In this document: one piece after another, positions 16,660-25,472 of the stretch
Numbering within the stretch: the first letter of the stretch is position 1
How the letters are laid out: each line of letters starts with the position of its first letter
Source: Vulcanisaeta thermophila
GTDB lineage: Archaea > Thermoproteota > Thermoprotei > Thermoproteales > Thermocladiaceae
Assembly: GCF_001748385.1 (NCBI RefSeq)
Contig: NZ_BCLI01000004.1
Coordinates: 124,001-188,000 of the forward strand
Length of the DNA stretch: 64,000 bases
Direction: 5' to 3'
The notes under the pieces: model-generated
The model's input: the letters and a program-made list of their open reading frames with translations, nothing else
Told to the model about the DNA's origin: nothing
Database searches by the model: none
Made by a program: the position numbers and the translations under genes

Positions 16660-18996
16660 TCACCCTTCAAGAAGTTCTGGCCTTTGTTCCCTTATTGCTC
16701 TCCATACCCTTTCTGGTGTCATTGGAAGTTCATATAAGTTAACCTTTATGGCATTGTAAACTGCGTTACCAATGGCTGCAGCAACACCTAACATAGTATT
16801 TTCACCAATACCTCTGACACCGTAAGGACCCGATGGCTCTGGATTTTCTAATGCTATACTTATAATATCCTGAGGAATCTCGTCAGACCTAATTACCTTA
16901 TAATCTATAAGATTTGGATTAACTAGTACGCCATTATCAAACTTTAATCTCTCATAAAGTGCATAGCTGATACCCATTATTGCACCACCTATTATTTGCC
17001 CCTCAAGTAATTTAGGATTAACTACCTTACCTACATCAAAAACGCCAACATACTTAAGGACCTTTATTTTACCGGTTAGAACGTCAACTTCTATCTCAAC
17101 TGCATGAGCACCAAATGTAAAGAATGGAAACGGTATGCCTTGCCCATTTTCATCTAGGTATGTTAGGTCTGATTTAACAAAGTACCCTCTACCTAATATT
17201 GGCCCACCTATCACATTTCCATTAGGTAATGTATAGCCCATGGCTATCTCGCTTAACGTAACATATTCATTAGGTTCTGTTTTAGGGAAAACTTTTCCAT
17301 CCTTTATTTCGATTTCCTCAGCCTCTACGTTAAAGATCTTTGATGCAATGGACCTTATCTGAGCCTTAACATCTCTTATCGCAGCTAATAGGGCATTTCC
17401 ATCATAATATAAACTCCTACTTCCCACGGTCTGCCACGTATATGCAGACGTACTAGTATCCTTGATTATGTTTATCTTTATCTTTTCAATAGGTACTCCA
17501 AACTCCTCGGCAACTAATTGCGCTAATCCTGTAAGGGTTCCTTGACCTATCTCCGTGGTTCCAACGCTCACGTCTATTGTCCCATCCTCATTCAACCTAA
17601 CAAACGCCTGAGCCGCATTATTTGGAGGTACAGAGGGCCCTTTTATTGATGCCGCAATACCCTTTCCTCTAAATATGTATGGATCTTTGGGTTTATCTAC
17701 TTTATTAAGGTCTATCAGTTCTGCGGCTAATTTTAGGCATCTTTCTAAGTCTCCTGAATCCTTCGTTACCGGCTGTCCAGTTGATAGTGTTAAGCCAGGT
17801 CTCACAATATTTTTTAGCCTAAATGTTAGTGGATCTATACCTAATTTTTGTGCTGCTATGTCTATTATCCGTTCAATTACCCAATGAGCTTCTAAAATTC
17901 CAAAGCCCCTAAATGCAGTGGCATAAGGCTTATTGGTATACACGGTGTATGACTCCACTAAGATATTAGGAACATAGTAAACACTTGCACCAATATAACC
18001 CATCGTTCTACCCACATTTACGGCATAATCAGCATAGCCGCCTGAATCCACTAAATATTTGGCCTGAAATGCTAAGATCTTTCCATCCTCATTAACACCA
18101 AGTTTAGCCCATGCCTTTACACCAACCTTAGATGGTGCTACGAAGAAGTTTTCCTCTCTCGTGAAACTCAGCTTTACTGGTCTACCCTGAACCACCTTAG
18201 ATAACATGGCAACTAATGGTTCAAAGTTCACACCAGCTTTTCCTCCAAATCCGCCTCCTACATACGGTACGTGAACTACTATATTACTTTCAGGTAAGTG
18301 AAGAGCCTTTGCCGTTAAATATCTAACAGCAAAAGGTGACTGAGCGCTAGTCCATATTTCAACTATGTTATTAGGTAACCACCTGGCTATAACGCTTATA
18401 GGCTCCATATATACATGGTTCATCATATCTTCAGTAAATTGAGCCTCAACGACCTTAACAGAATCCCTTAAGAAAGCACTATTAACATCCCCTCTTCTAA
18501 GAATAAACTTATTTGCAATATTAGTACCAGGTACTGGATTTATATATCCCTTGTAATAGTTATATTTACCAAGATCATGTATGAGCGGTGCCGTAGGCTT
18601 AATAGCTTCTTCTACATCAAAAATTGCTGGTAATGGATCATACTCTACTTCCACCAATTCTGCAGCTCTTTCCGCCGCCTCCTCATTCTCAGCAATTACA
18701 GCAGCCACAGGCTCCCCATAAAACCTAACTTTATCCTCAGCTAAAAGCGGTCTATCGGATACATATATACCTACTCGATAACCTGCTAAGTCCTTACCTG
18801 TTACAACCGCCACTACTCCTGGTATACTAAGTGCTTTGCTTACGTCTATCCTAATTATGCGTGCATGTTGCTCAGTACTCCTAACAAGTTTTGCATAAAG
18901 CATCCCAGGCAATTCCATATCGTAAACATATAATGCCGTACCTGTTACTTTCTCGACACCATCAACCCTATATATTGATTTACCTATGGAGGACAT
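16660..18996 (-). CDS. molybdenum hydroxylase large (molybdopterin) subunit, XDH-like
   Basis: The 778-aa catalytic subunit that hydroxylates a carbon next to nitrogen or an aldehyde, using water as oxygen source. GGGFGGKAG near residue 245 and AFRGFGILEAH near residue 355 are molybdopterin-cytosine contacts. The catalytic glutamate is in VRGIGENTMLG near residue 734. The loop reads AFRGFG rather than the AYRCSFR of CO dehydrogenases, so a xanthine, purine or aldehyde type enzyme is favoured. ATG 18996 is about 30 bases from the TATA core of a 19-base element also present before the NCS1 permease. It starts the xdhL-M-S-amidase operon. Confidence 0.93.
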   Translation of the reverse strand: MSSIGKSIYRVDGVEKVTGTALYVYDMELPGMLYAKLVRSTEQHARIIRIDVSKALSIPGVVAVVTGKDLAGYRVGIYVSDRPLLAEDKVRFYGEPVAAVIAENEEAAERAAELVEVEYDPLPAIFDVEEAIKPTAPLIHDLGKYNYYKGYINPVPGTNIANKFILRRGDVNSAFLRDSVKVVEAQFTEDMMNHVYMEPISVIARWLPNNIVEIWTSAQSPFAVRYLTAKALHLPESNIVVHVPYVGGGFGGKAGVNFEPLVAMLSKVVQGRPVKLSFTREENFFVAPSKVGVKAWAKLGVNEDGKILAFQAKYLVDSGGYADYAVNVGRTMGYIGASVYYVPNILVESYTVYTNKPYATAFRGFGILEAHWVIERIIDIAAQKLGIDPLTFRLKNIVRPGLTLSTGQPVTKDSGDLERCLKLAAELIDLNKVDKPKDPYIFRGKGIAASIKGPSVPPNNAAQAFVRLNEDGTIDVSVGTTEIGQGTLTGLAQLVAEEFGVPIEKIKINIIKDTSTSAYTWQTVGSRSLYYDGNALLAAIRDVKAQIRSIASKIFNVEAEEIEIKDGKVFPKTEPNEYVTLSEIAMGYTLPNGNVIGGPILGRGYFVKSDLTYLDENGQGIPFPFFTFGAHAVEIEVDVLTGKIKVLKYVGVFDVGKVVNPKLLEGQIIGGAIMGISYALYERLKFDNGVLVNPNLIDYKVIRSDEIPQDIISIALENPEPSGPYGVRGIGENTMLGVAAAIGNAVYNAIKVNLYELPMTPERVWRAIREQRPELLEG

Positions 18997-19019
18997 CGCA
19001 AAACTTAAAATATTAACTT

Positions 19020-19038
19020 GATTTTTAAGTTTTACCTT
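19020..19038 (-). promoter_or_regulatory. 19-base promoter element, copy 1 (molybdenum hydroxylase operon)
   Basis: On the minus strand this reads AAGGTAAAACTTAAAAATC. It contains a BRE-like GTAAAA and a TATA-like CTTAAAAAT, and ends 23 bases before the large-subunit start. The identical 19 bases occur before the NCS1 permease (27117-27135). Confidence 0.6.
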
Positions 19039-19098
19039 TGCGTCGAAGTTTATATTGGAGCAAAAATTTAAAAACTAGATAAAATAATGTCTTCTAGT

Positions 19099-19956
19099 AT
19101 GTCCCTTGGCTGGATAGATGAGTGGCGTAAAATAGCAACGAATAAACCTAAGTATGACTGGTCAAAGTTAATCGACTGGTCAGCTGTGAAGATCTATGAT
19201 TTATCTCAACCGTTAAGTAACCTTACACCACCATTTCCAACATATCCGCCCTTTGAGTTTAAATGGATAAAAACAATAACTGAAAATCACGTGCAAGCAC
19301 AATATATTATGGGCCCACTACATATAGGTACTCATATGGATGGGCCTTTACACTTCATCCCTAACGGCCCTGATATTGGGAGTATACCCATCGATCATTG
19401 GGTAGGCGAGGGCGTTATAATCGACATCAGTGATGAAGTTGGCGATTTAGATATTTATACCAGCGAGATGATCATAAAGAAGGCTAAGGAACATAATTTG
19501 GAACTTAAGAAGGGAGACATCTTAATTATACATACCGGTTACCATAAGTATGCCTGGTATCAACCTACAGCGGACACTGAAAGATACATGTTAAGGCATC
19601 CAGGGCCTACGATAGAATTTGCTAAGTGGGTCATAAATATGCAATTTAAATGGCTGGGCATAGATGCTACATCACAAGACCATCCACTCAATACTGTAAT
19701 AAGGAGGGTAAGACCAGATATTGTAGAGGAGTTTGAAAGAAAGCATGGCAAAAAGATAGATGAATTAATGCCCTGGCCTGAAAATTACCAAGTAATGCAC
19801 ACATTACCATTTAGGTACGGCATAGTGCATGCAGAGAACCTCGGCGGTGAAATTAGTCAAGTAATTAATAAAAGATGCCTAATAGTGGGTGCACCATTTA
19901 AATTCTTAGGAGGAGAATCAGCTTACGCTAGAGTATTTGCTATATGTAGTGAGTAA
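19099..19956 (+). CDS. cyclase family protein (metal-dependent hydrolase)
   Basis: A member of the kynurenine formamidase/isatin hydrolase/cyclic-imide hydrolase family. The metal-binding signature HIGTHMDGPLHF lies near residue 75 (from this start), with a later conserved segment GWLGIDATSQDHP near residue 192. These enzymes hydrolyse cyclic or formyl amides with Zn or Mn. Start: ATG 19099 is about 28 bases after ATTTAAAAAC; ATG 19087 is too close to it. It heads the operon with FdrA, DUF1116 and DUF2877, which makes it a good candidate for ring opening of a cyclic ureide such as parabanate (inference). Confidence 0.87.
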   Translation: MSLGWIDEWRKIATNKPKYDWSKLIDWSAVKIYDLSQPLSNLTPPFPTYPPFEFKWIKTITENHVQAQYIMGPLHIGTHMDGPLHFIPNGPDIGSIPIDHWVGEGVIIDISDEVGDLDIYTSEMIIKKAKEHNLELKKGDILIIHTGYHKYAWYQPTADTERYMLRHPGPTIEFAKWVINMQFKWLGIDATSQDHPLNTVIRRVRPDIVEEFERKHGKKIDELMPWPENYQVMHTLPFRYGIVHAENLGGEISQVINKRCLIVGAPFKFLGGESAYARVFAICSE

Positions 19957-19966
19957 GGGTTAAGTC

Positions 19967-21604
19967 ATGACGGAGGTTAGAACTAAAATTCAAATTAAGT
20001 ATCCGTTTTCAAAAGTAATAATTAAACGTAATGTTTATAGAGATTCGATAGAATTATTAAAGATAACGGAAGATATTAAAAAAATACCAGGTATAATTCA
20101 AGCACTAATCGGCATGGCTACAGACACAAATATTAACTTGCTTAAATTACTTGGATTTGAAATAAACGAGTCAGTTACATCCAGCGATTTAATAATAGCC
20201 ATAGGTGCATCTAGCGAAGAATCATTAAATAATGCAATTAACGAGGCAATTAGATTATTAGAACAGGGATTTGTTAGTCATGAATTTAGGTATTACGACT
20301 TAGATACCGCATTAAAAGAGAACCCTGATGTTGACATTGCACTTATATCGATTCCAGGACAATACGTTAAGGATGTGGCATTTAAATTAATTGATAAAGG
20401 CATTAATCTTCACATATTTAGTGATAATGTACCTATTCATGACGAAATTGAAATAAAGAAGAGAGCCCTTGAACGTAACGTACTTGTTTTAGGACCTGGA
20501 GCTGGTACGGTAATTATAAAGGGTGTGGGACTTGGTTTTGCTAATAAGGTTCTCGTGGGGGATGTAGGAATCGTAGCTGCATCCGGTACAGGTCTTCAAG
20601 AAGTTTCCTCATTATTATCAAATATAGGTATAGGAATAAGTTATGGACTTGGTGTTGGCGGAAATGATGTAAAAGATTCCGTAGGTGGTATTATGACCAT
20701 ACAGTCATTAAATGTTCTCATGAATGATGAAGATACAAGAATAATAGGTTTAATATCAAAGGTTCCTGATAAGAATACCGAAAATTACATAATTAATTAT
20801 ATAATTAATCATGTATCAAAACCCGTAGTCATTAATTTCTTAGGTGGTAGTTCAGACTTGAAGGTAAAAAAAGAAAATATAACATTTGCAGCAACACTTC
20901 ATCAAGCCATTCTTAAAATAGCCAAGTTAAGATCGGAAGAGGATTACATGAAGGCTGTTAAGGAGTATGCCATGGATTTCGATGAAATATTTAAAATGGC
21001 TTCAGAATTACGATCATTATTATCACACGAGCAAAAATATATAAGAGGTTTGTTCGTTGGAGGTACCTTCACACACGAGTCTCAAGTTATCCTTAAGGAA
21101 TTAATAAATAATCTTTATTCTAATTCACCAATAGAAGGCGTAAATAAGTTGGAAGATCCATTTAAGAGTATTTATAATTCCGTTATCGATATGGGTGATG
21201 AAGTATTTACAAGGGGTAGGCCTCATCCTATGATAGATCCTACTTTAAGGATCAATAGGATATTAAATGAAGTTAAGGATACTAATATAGCCATATTACT
21301 GATGGACTTTGTTCTTGGATATGGTTCACATAATGACCCTGTAGGTGCTCATATTGAAGCACTAAAGCAAGCTACTGAAGAGCTTAGGGATAGAAATAAA
21401 TATTTAATAATAATAGCTCATATATGCGGAACTAAGGACGATCCTCAGAATTTACAGGAGCAAATAAATAAGCTTAAATCGTTAGATAATGCAATAATAA
21501 TGCCAACGAATGCCCTAGCTGCATTTTTAGCCGGAATGATAGTTAGCGATTTACCAAGGGAAAAGCTTAAAAACATATATTATAGGTTGCTAATGGTGGA
21601 GTGA
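19967..21604 (+). CDS. fdrA: FdrA/AllF family protein (acyl-CoA synthetase-like), oxamate carbamoyltransferase component
   Basis: A 545-aa protein resembling the alpha subunit of succinyl-CoA synthetase. Visible segments are the Rossmann-like ALISIPGQYVKDVAFKLIDKG near residue 123, LGPGAGTVIIKGVGLGFAN near residue 173, and VAASGTGLQEVSSLLSNIG near residue 204. This order is characteristic of FdrA. E. coli FdrA (AllF) was reported, together with AllG and AllH, to form oxamate carbamoyltransferase of anaerobic allantoin use. All three partners follow here, 10 bases after the cyclase gene. The C-terminal segment usually found in FdrA-type proteins seems to be the separate 54-aa gene downstream. 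Confidence 0.85.
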   Translation: MTEVRTKIQIKYPFSKVIIKRNVYRDSIELLKITEDIKKIPGIIQALIGMATDTNINLLKLLGFEINESVTSSDLIIAIGASSEESLNNAINEAIRLLEQGFVSHEFRYYDLDTALKENPDVDIALISIPGQYVKDVAFKLIDKGINLHIFSDNVPIHDEIEIKKRALERNVLVLGPGAGTVIIKGVGLGFANKVLVGDVGIVAASGTGLQEVSSLLSNIGIGISYGLGVGGNDVKDSVGGIMTIQSLNVLMNDEDTRIIGLISKVPDKNTENYIINYIINHVSKPVVINFLGGSSDLKVKKENITFAATLHQAILKIAKLRSEEDYMKAVKEYAMDFDEIFKMASELRSLLSHEQKYIRGLFVGGTFTHESQVILKELINNLYSNSPIEGVNKLEDPFKSIYNSVIDMGDEVFTRGRPHPMIDPTLRINRILNEVKDTNIAILLMDFVLGYGSHNDPVGAHIEALKQATEELRDRNKYLIIIAHICGTKDDPQNLQEQINKLKSLDNAIIMPTNALAAFLAGMIVSDLPREKLKNIYYRLLMVE

Positions 21605-21769
21605 ATGACAATAAAAATAAAAAGTGGTAAAATTAAGGTATTAAATATTGGAATAGAGTTGTTCTATAGTGAACTTAAAAAGCAGGGTATTGATGTGATA
21701 CATGTTGAATGGAAACCACCTATTAAGCTTGAAAAGGAAATTGAAGATATTTTATCTAAGGTGATGTAA
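21605..21769 (+). CDS. 54-aa conserved-looking protein between fdrA and the DUF1116 gene
   Basis: The ATG follows the fdrA stop codon directly and the stop is two bases before the DUF1116 start, so the gene is embedded in the operon. The product contains VLNIGIELFYSELKKQGIDV and HVEWKPP, then an acidic helix. A similar V(I)NVGL...F...L..QG..V..V.W.PP pattern is, to my memory, found in larger FdrA or DUF1116-associated proteins. It is therefore probably a detached domain of the carbamoyltransferase complex rather than junk. GGTGAT near its end acts as the ribosome-binding site for the next gene. Confidence 0.7.
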   Translation: MTIKIKSGKIKVLNIGIELFYSELKKQGIDVIHVEWKPPIKLEKEIEDILSKVM

Positions 21770-21771
21770 TA

Positions 21772-23034
21772 ATGCTTAAGGATGAGATAGAAAAAGCTAA
21801 TAATGAAGCTGTAGAAAGAATGATGGAAGCGCAAGCTATTTGGGTTGATATTGCTGAAGCACGTAAAGTAATACCCGGATTTAAAGAGTACATGTTAACG
21901 CATGCCGGTCCTCCTATTACATGGAGTCAAGCCTCAGGTCCATTAAGGGGGGCATTAATAGGCGCTGTTTTATATGAAGGGTGGGCTAATTCGGTAGATG
22001 AAGCGGTAAAGATGCTTGAACGAGGTGAAATAATTTTAAAGCCGAATCATGAATTAAATGCTGTAGGACCAATGGCTGGCGTTATTTCACCCTCAATGCC
22101 TGTTATTGTGGTTAAGGACCCTAAATATGGAAATACTGCATACTCAAATTTAAATGAGGGTATTGGTAAAGTGCTTAGATACGGTGCCTATGATAAATCT
22201 GTTTTGGATAGATTAAAATGGATGCATGATGAATTTTTCCCAGTATTAAAGGCTACTATAGATACCGCTGTTAAGGAGAAGGGGGGTATTGACTTGAAAA
22301 CAATAATCTCTCAAGCTTTAACAATGGGGGATGAATGTCACAATAGGCATGTAGCCGCCACATCATTATTTATTAACGAGGTTATTGAGTATATGATTAA
22401 AGCTGATATACCTAAGGATCAATTATTAAGAGTTTTAAACTTTATGCGAAATAATACATTCACATTCCTAAACTTCGCTATGGCAGCTGCTAAGGTGTTT
22501 ACATTAGCAGGGCATAATATTAAATATAGCACGATAGTTACGGTTATGAGTAGAAATGGAACAGAGGTTGGAATATGGGTTAGCGGTCTTGGTAATAGAT
22601 GGTTCACAGCACCAGCACCTATACCACGAGGTATATTTTTCCCTGGATATTCACAGGAGGATGCCAACCCAGACATTGGTGATAGTGCAATAACGGAAAC
22701 CGCAGGCTTTGGCGGATTTGCTATGGCAGCATCTCCAGCTATAATTTCATGGGTAGGGGGTACGGTAGACTATGCAATAGAAGTCACGAATAAGATGTAT
22801 CAAATAACACACACCAAACATAAATACTTTAGAATACCATATCTATCATTCCAAGGAACACCTGTTGGTATTGATATTAGGAAAGTGCTTAAAACGGGCA
22901 TTGAACCTACATTGAATACAGGAATAGCACATAAAGAAGCAGGTATAGGACAAATAGGGGCAGGTATTGTTCAGATACCAATAGAGGCATTCAAGAAAGC
23001 TCTTGTCGCATATGCCGAATATTATGGAATATAA
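21772..23034 (+). CDS. allG: DUF1116 family protein (YlbE/AllG), oxamate carbamoyltransferase component
   Basis: A 420-aa protein whose sequence closely follows the YlbE family. Conserved blocks include LTHAGPPITWSQASGPLRGA near residue 42, MAGVISPSMPVIVV near residue 100, LNEGIGKVLRYGAY near residue 126, and a C-terminal TGIAHKEAGIGQIGAGIV near residue 383. In E. coli the homologue is one of three proteins assigned to oxamate carbamoyltransferase, which converts oxalurate and phosphate into oxamate and carbamoyl phosphate. GGTGA, 7 bases before the ATG, is the likely ribosome-binding site. Its strong conservation argues that the pathway is functional here. Confidence 0.88.
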   Translation: MLKDEIEKANNEAVERMMEAQAIWVDIAEARKVIPGFKEYMLTHAGPPITWSQASGPLRGALIGAVLYEGWANSVDEAVKMLERGEIILKPNHELNAVGPMAGVISPSMPVIVVKDPKYGNTAYSNLNEGIGKVLRYGAYDKSVLDRLKWMHDEFFPVLKATIDTAVKEKGGIDLKTIISQALTMGDECHNRHVAATSLFINEVIEYMIKADIPKDQLLRVLNFMRNNTFTFLNFAMAAAKVFTLAGHNIKYSTIVTVMSRNGTEVGIWVSGLGNRWFTAPAPIPRGIFFPGYSQEDANPDIGDSAITETAGFGGFAMAASPAIISWVGGTVDYAIEVTNKMYQITHTKHKYFRIPYLSFQGTPVGIDIRKVLKTGIEPTLNTGIAHKEAGIGQIGAGIVQIPIEAFKKALVAYAEYYGI

Positions 23035-23908
23035 ACCTATCATATATGGAATAGGTGAAGAATTACTAAAGGCATTAAATAATGAAGGCGAAATAAATAT
23101 TAACCTTAATATAAAGACTTCTCATAACATTTATGGTTCATTTAATAACCATTTAGTTCCAATATCTCAACATCCATTAATAACACCATACACCATAATG
23201 ATTGATCATACATTGATGAAAAAATTCTATGAGAATGCATGTAAAAACATAATTATTAATCTTAAAAATAAATCATTATTTATTAAATGCTCTACAGAAA
23301 AGGATTTCTTTTATTTAAATAATATAAATGAAATAGAGATCTTTAAACGAATAAAGCCATTATGTGATTCTGAAATACCCTCTTCAATAATTCGCAATTC
23401 ATTATACACACTTATCATTATTATTACTTTAATAAATAATCCAATGGATTTACAAGTTATAGATAAATTAAGACGTATTATTAATACATATGACCGAGTA
23501 AATTCTAAGGTGATCTTGACATTAATTAATGAGGTCTTAGGCTTAGGTAGTGGAAGTACACCTTCAGGTGATGATTTAGTCATTGGATTATTAACGGCGC
23601 TAGATAATCATGTTCATGAATTACGCAAAGACTTAATATCAATGATCTATAAAACTACAAAATTAAGTCAGGCATTAATTAAAGAGATAATTGAGGATCA
23701 ATATTATTTAATAACTCTTAATTCTCTAAAAAATAACATATGTATGAAAATAGAATCTAATATTTATTCTAAGATAATTGATAATATTATTAACATTATT
23801 CGAATTGGAAATACATCTGGAATATTCATGGCATTAGGATTAATATCTGGACTTCTTATTAGATGGAATAGTATCAATATATTAAAAGATATATTAAGAA
23901 AAGTATAA
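23024..23908 (+). CDS. allH: DUF2877 family protein (YlbF/AllH-like)
   Basis: A 294-aa AT-rich protein. The family signature is GLGSGSTPSGDDLVIGLLTA near residue 170, the most conserved block of DUF2877 proteins. In E. coli the corresponding gene (ylbF, allH) follows ylbE, as here. The chosen ATG 23024 overlaps the DUF1116 stop codon by 11 bases; ATG 23012 or TTG 23003 in the same frame are alternatives. It completes the AllF-G-H set and is the last gene of the cyclase operon. Outside the signature the sequence is lysine/isoleucine/asparagine-rich and poorly conserved. Confidence 0.83.
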   Translation: MEYKPIIYGIGEELLKALNNEGEININLNIKTSHNIYGSFNNHLVPISQHPLITPYTIMIDHTLMKKFYENACKNIIINLKNKSLFIKCSTEKDFFYLNNINEIEIFKRIKPLCDSEIPSSIIRNSLYTLIIIITLINNPMDLQVIDKLRRIINTYDRVNSKVILTLINEVLGLGSGSTPSGDDLVIGLLTALDNHVHELRKDLISMIYKTTKLSQALIKEIIEDQYYLITLNSLKNNICMKIESNIYSKIIDNIINIIRIGNTSGIFMALGLISGLLIRWNSINILKDILRKV

Positions 23909-24001
23909 TATATTTCACTAAACTATGTATAAATAAAGACTTTTAAATTAAAAGAAGTTAAGTAGAAGATAGTGATATATAATCGATGATAAGGAGCCAT
24001 T

Positions 24002-24020
24002 TCCGTAAAATTTAAATATA
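24002..24020 (+). promoter_or_regulatory. Promoter element resembling the 19-base motif (NCS2 permease)
   Basis: The sequence TCCGTAAAATTTAAATATA matches 13 of 19 positions of the element before the molybdenum hydroxylase and NCS1 genes. It keeps GTAAAA and TTAAA. The TATA part lies about 25 bases before ATG 24040. Part of the similarity is expected of any BRE/TATA promoter. Confidence 0.45.
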
Positions 24021-24039
24021 AGATAGGTGTTTCTACAAG

Positions 24040-25419
24040 ATGACAGAAAATGAAGGTGTCGGTAAGAGGAGTTCACTCAGTAACGTTGGTAATCTGATTT
24101 ACCATATTGAGGATAAATTATCAATACCAGAGTACCTTATTTATGGTTTTCAACAATTATTAGTCATGGATAGTGTCTTTGCTTTACCCGTTATATTGGG
24201 CTACGCATTTCAATTACCACCTTCCGAAATAGCGTACCTTATTCAAGCAACTCTTATAGGAGCTGGTATAACTACCCTATTACAGTCAGCCACATTATTA
24301 AGGCTACCCATTGCACAGGGTATAGGGGCCGCTGCCACTGTAGTAGCTATCTCATTAGCACAGTTAAAGTATAATCTAGCCACGGTATCATTTGTATTTG
24401 CTATATCAATGCTGATAATATTATTTCTACTTGCACCAATAATACCAACTAAATCTCAAGGTAGAAAAAGCATACTGGAAGTCTTATTAATACTCATTAA
24501 GGCACCTCAGGTATATGGAGTTTTAATAACATTAATAGGTATAACGCTGATAGGCGCGGCTTGGAGGCTGATAGGTACAGCCCACTATGAAACACTATAT
24601 AACATTGGTGCATTAATAACAGCCGTAGCAATACTGGTATTAATATTTACTTTCCGTAAAGGCATAGCTAGATTTGGTTCAATATTAATTGGAATATTTA
24701 TTGGGGCAGTGTATGCATATGGGGTTGGTATAATGAATATTAAACAGGTATATGAGGCACCTATAGTAGCATTACCACGTGTTTGGCCCTGGGGTATAGT
24801 ACAGTGGGATTTAGTACCAGCAGCAATATTACCTGCTTTTATAGCGTCCCTAATGCTCCCCACAGAAGCTATTGGCGTTTATTATACAGTGGGCGCATTG
24901 GATAATGTATCAATCTCAGACAAAAGAGTAAGAAATGGTATTCTCGGTGAGACGTTGGGATCATTGGTATCCTTACTAATAGGAAGTCTACCAACAACTA
25001 CCTATGCCCAAAATGTCGGTGTTATTGCAATAACAAGAGTAGGTGCGAGAAGAGTATTTGTTACCACGGGAATACTATTAATAATTCTTGGTCTGATACC
25101 TAAAATAGGCGCGTTCATAGTATCGATACCTGGCCCTATACTGGGGAGTGCTTTTGTAATAATATATTCAATGTTATTATTAACTGGCATAGGCATATTA
25201 GCTGATATGGAGTGGAATGATAAAAATGCCATGATAGTTGCAGTATCATTAGGAATTGCCTTGGGCATTTCATCAATACCAAGCACGGTAATAGTTAAGT
25301 TACCACTATTCATTAGGGTCTTAATGACTCCGTTAATAATTGGTACTGTATTAGCAATAATCCTAAACTTAATAGTCAATATACTCCCATCATTAATTAA
25401 GAAAAATAAGCAGCGGTAA
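24040..25419 (+). CDS. NCS2 family nucleobase permease (xanthine/uracil/ureide type)
   Basis: A 459-aa membrane protein with 12-14 hydrophobic segments of the nucleobase:cation symporter-2 fold. Conserved features include VPAAILPAFIASLMLPTEAI near residue 268, positioned like the substrate-binding TM8 loop. It is followed by LPTTTYAQNVGVIAITRVGAR near residue 323, which contains the family's TTTYAQNVG segment. The second motif is typical of NCS2 carriers for xanthine, urate or uracil. It has its own promoter, 25 bases from the ATG, and lies beside the carbamoyltransferase operon, so it probably imports the pathway's cyclic substrate. It is convergent with the NCS1 gene. Confidence 0.9.
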   Translation: MTENEGVGKRSSLSNVGNLIYHIEDKLSIPEYLIYGFQQLLVMDSVFALPVILGYAFQLPPSEIAYLIQATLIGAGITTLLQSATLLRLPIAQGIGAAATVVAISLAQLKYNLATVSFVFAISMLIILFLLAPIIPTKSQGRKSILEVLLILIKAPQVYGVLITLIGITLIGAAWRLIGTAHYETLYNIGALITAVAILVLIFTFRKGIARFGSILIGIFIGAVYAYGVGIMNIKQVYEAPIVALPRVWPWGIVQWDLVPAAILPAFIASLMLPTEAIGVYYTVGALDNVSISDKRVRNGILGETLGSLVSLLIGSLPTTTYAQNVGVIAITRVGARRVFVTTGILLIILGLIPKIGAFIVSIPGPILGSAFVIIYSMLLLTGIGILADMEWNDKNAMIVAVSLGIALGISSIPSTVIVKLPLFIRVLMTPLIIGTVLAIILNLIVNILPSLIKKNKQR

Positions 25420-25472
25420 TATTAAGAAGTAAATAATATTTAAAATTTTAATTATTTTTCCTTTTATTTTAA

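Noticed and set aside
16660-18996. CO dehydrogenase large subunit (CoxL form I)
   Set aside because: The active-site loop is AFRGFG, not the AYRCSFR motif of CO-oxidising enzymes.
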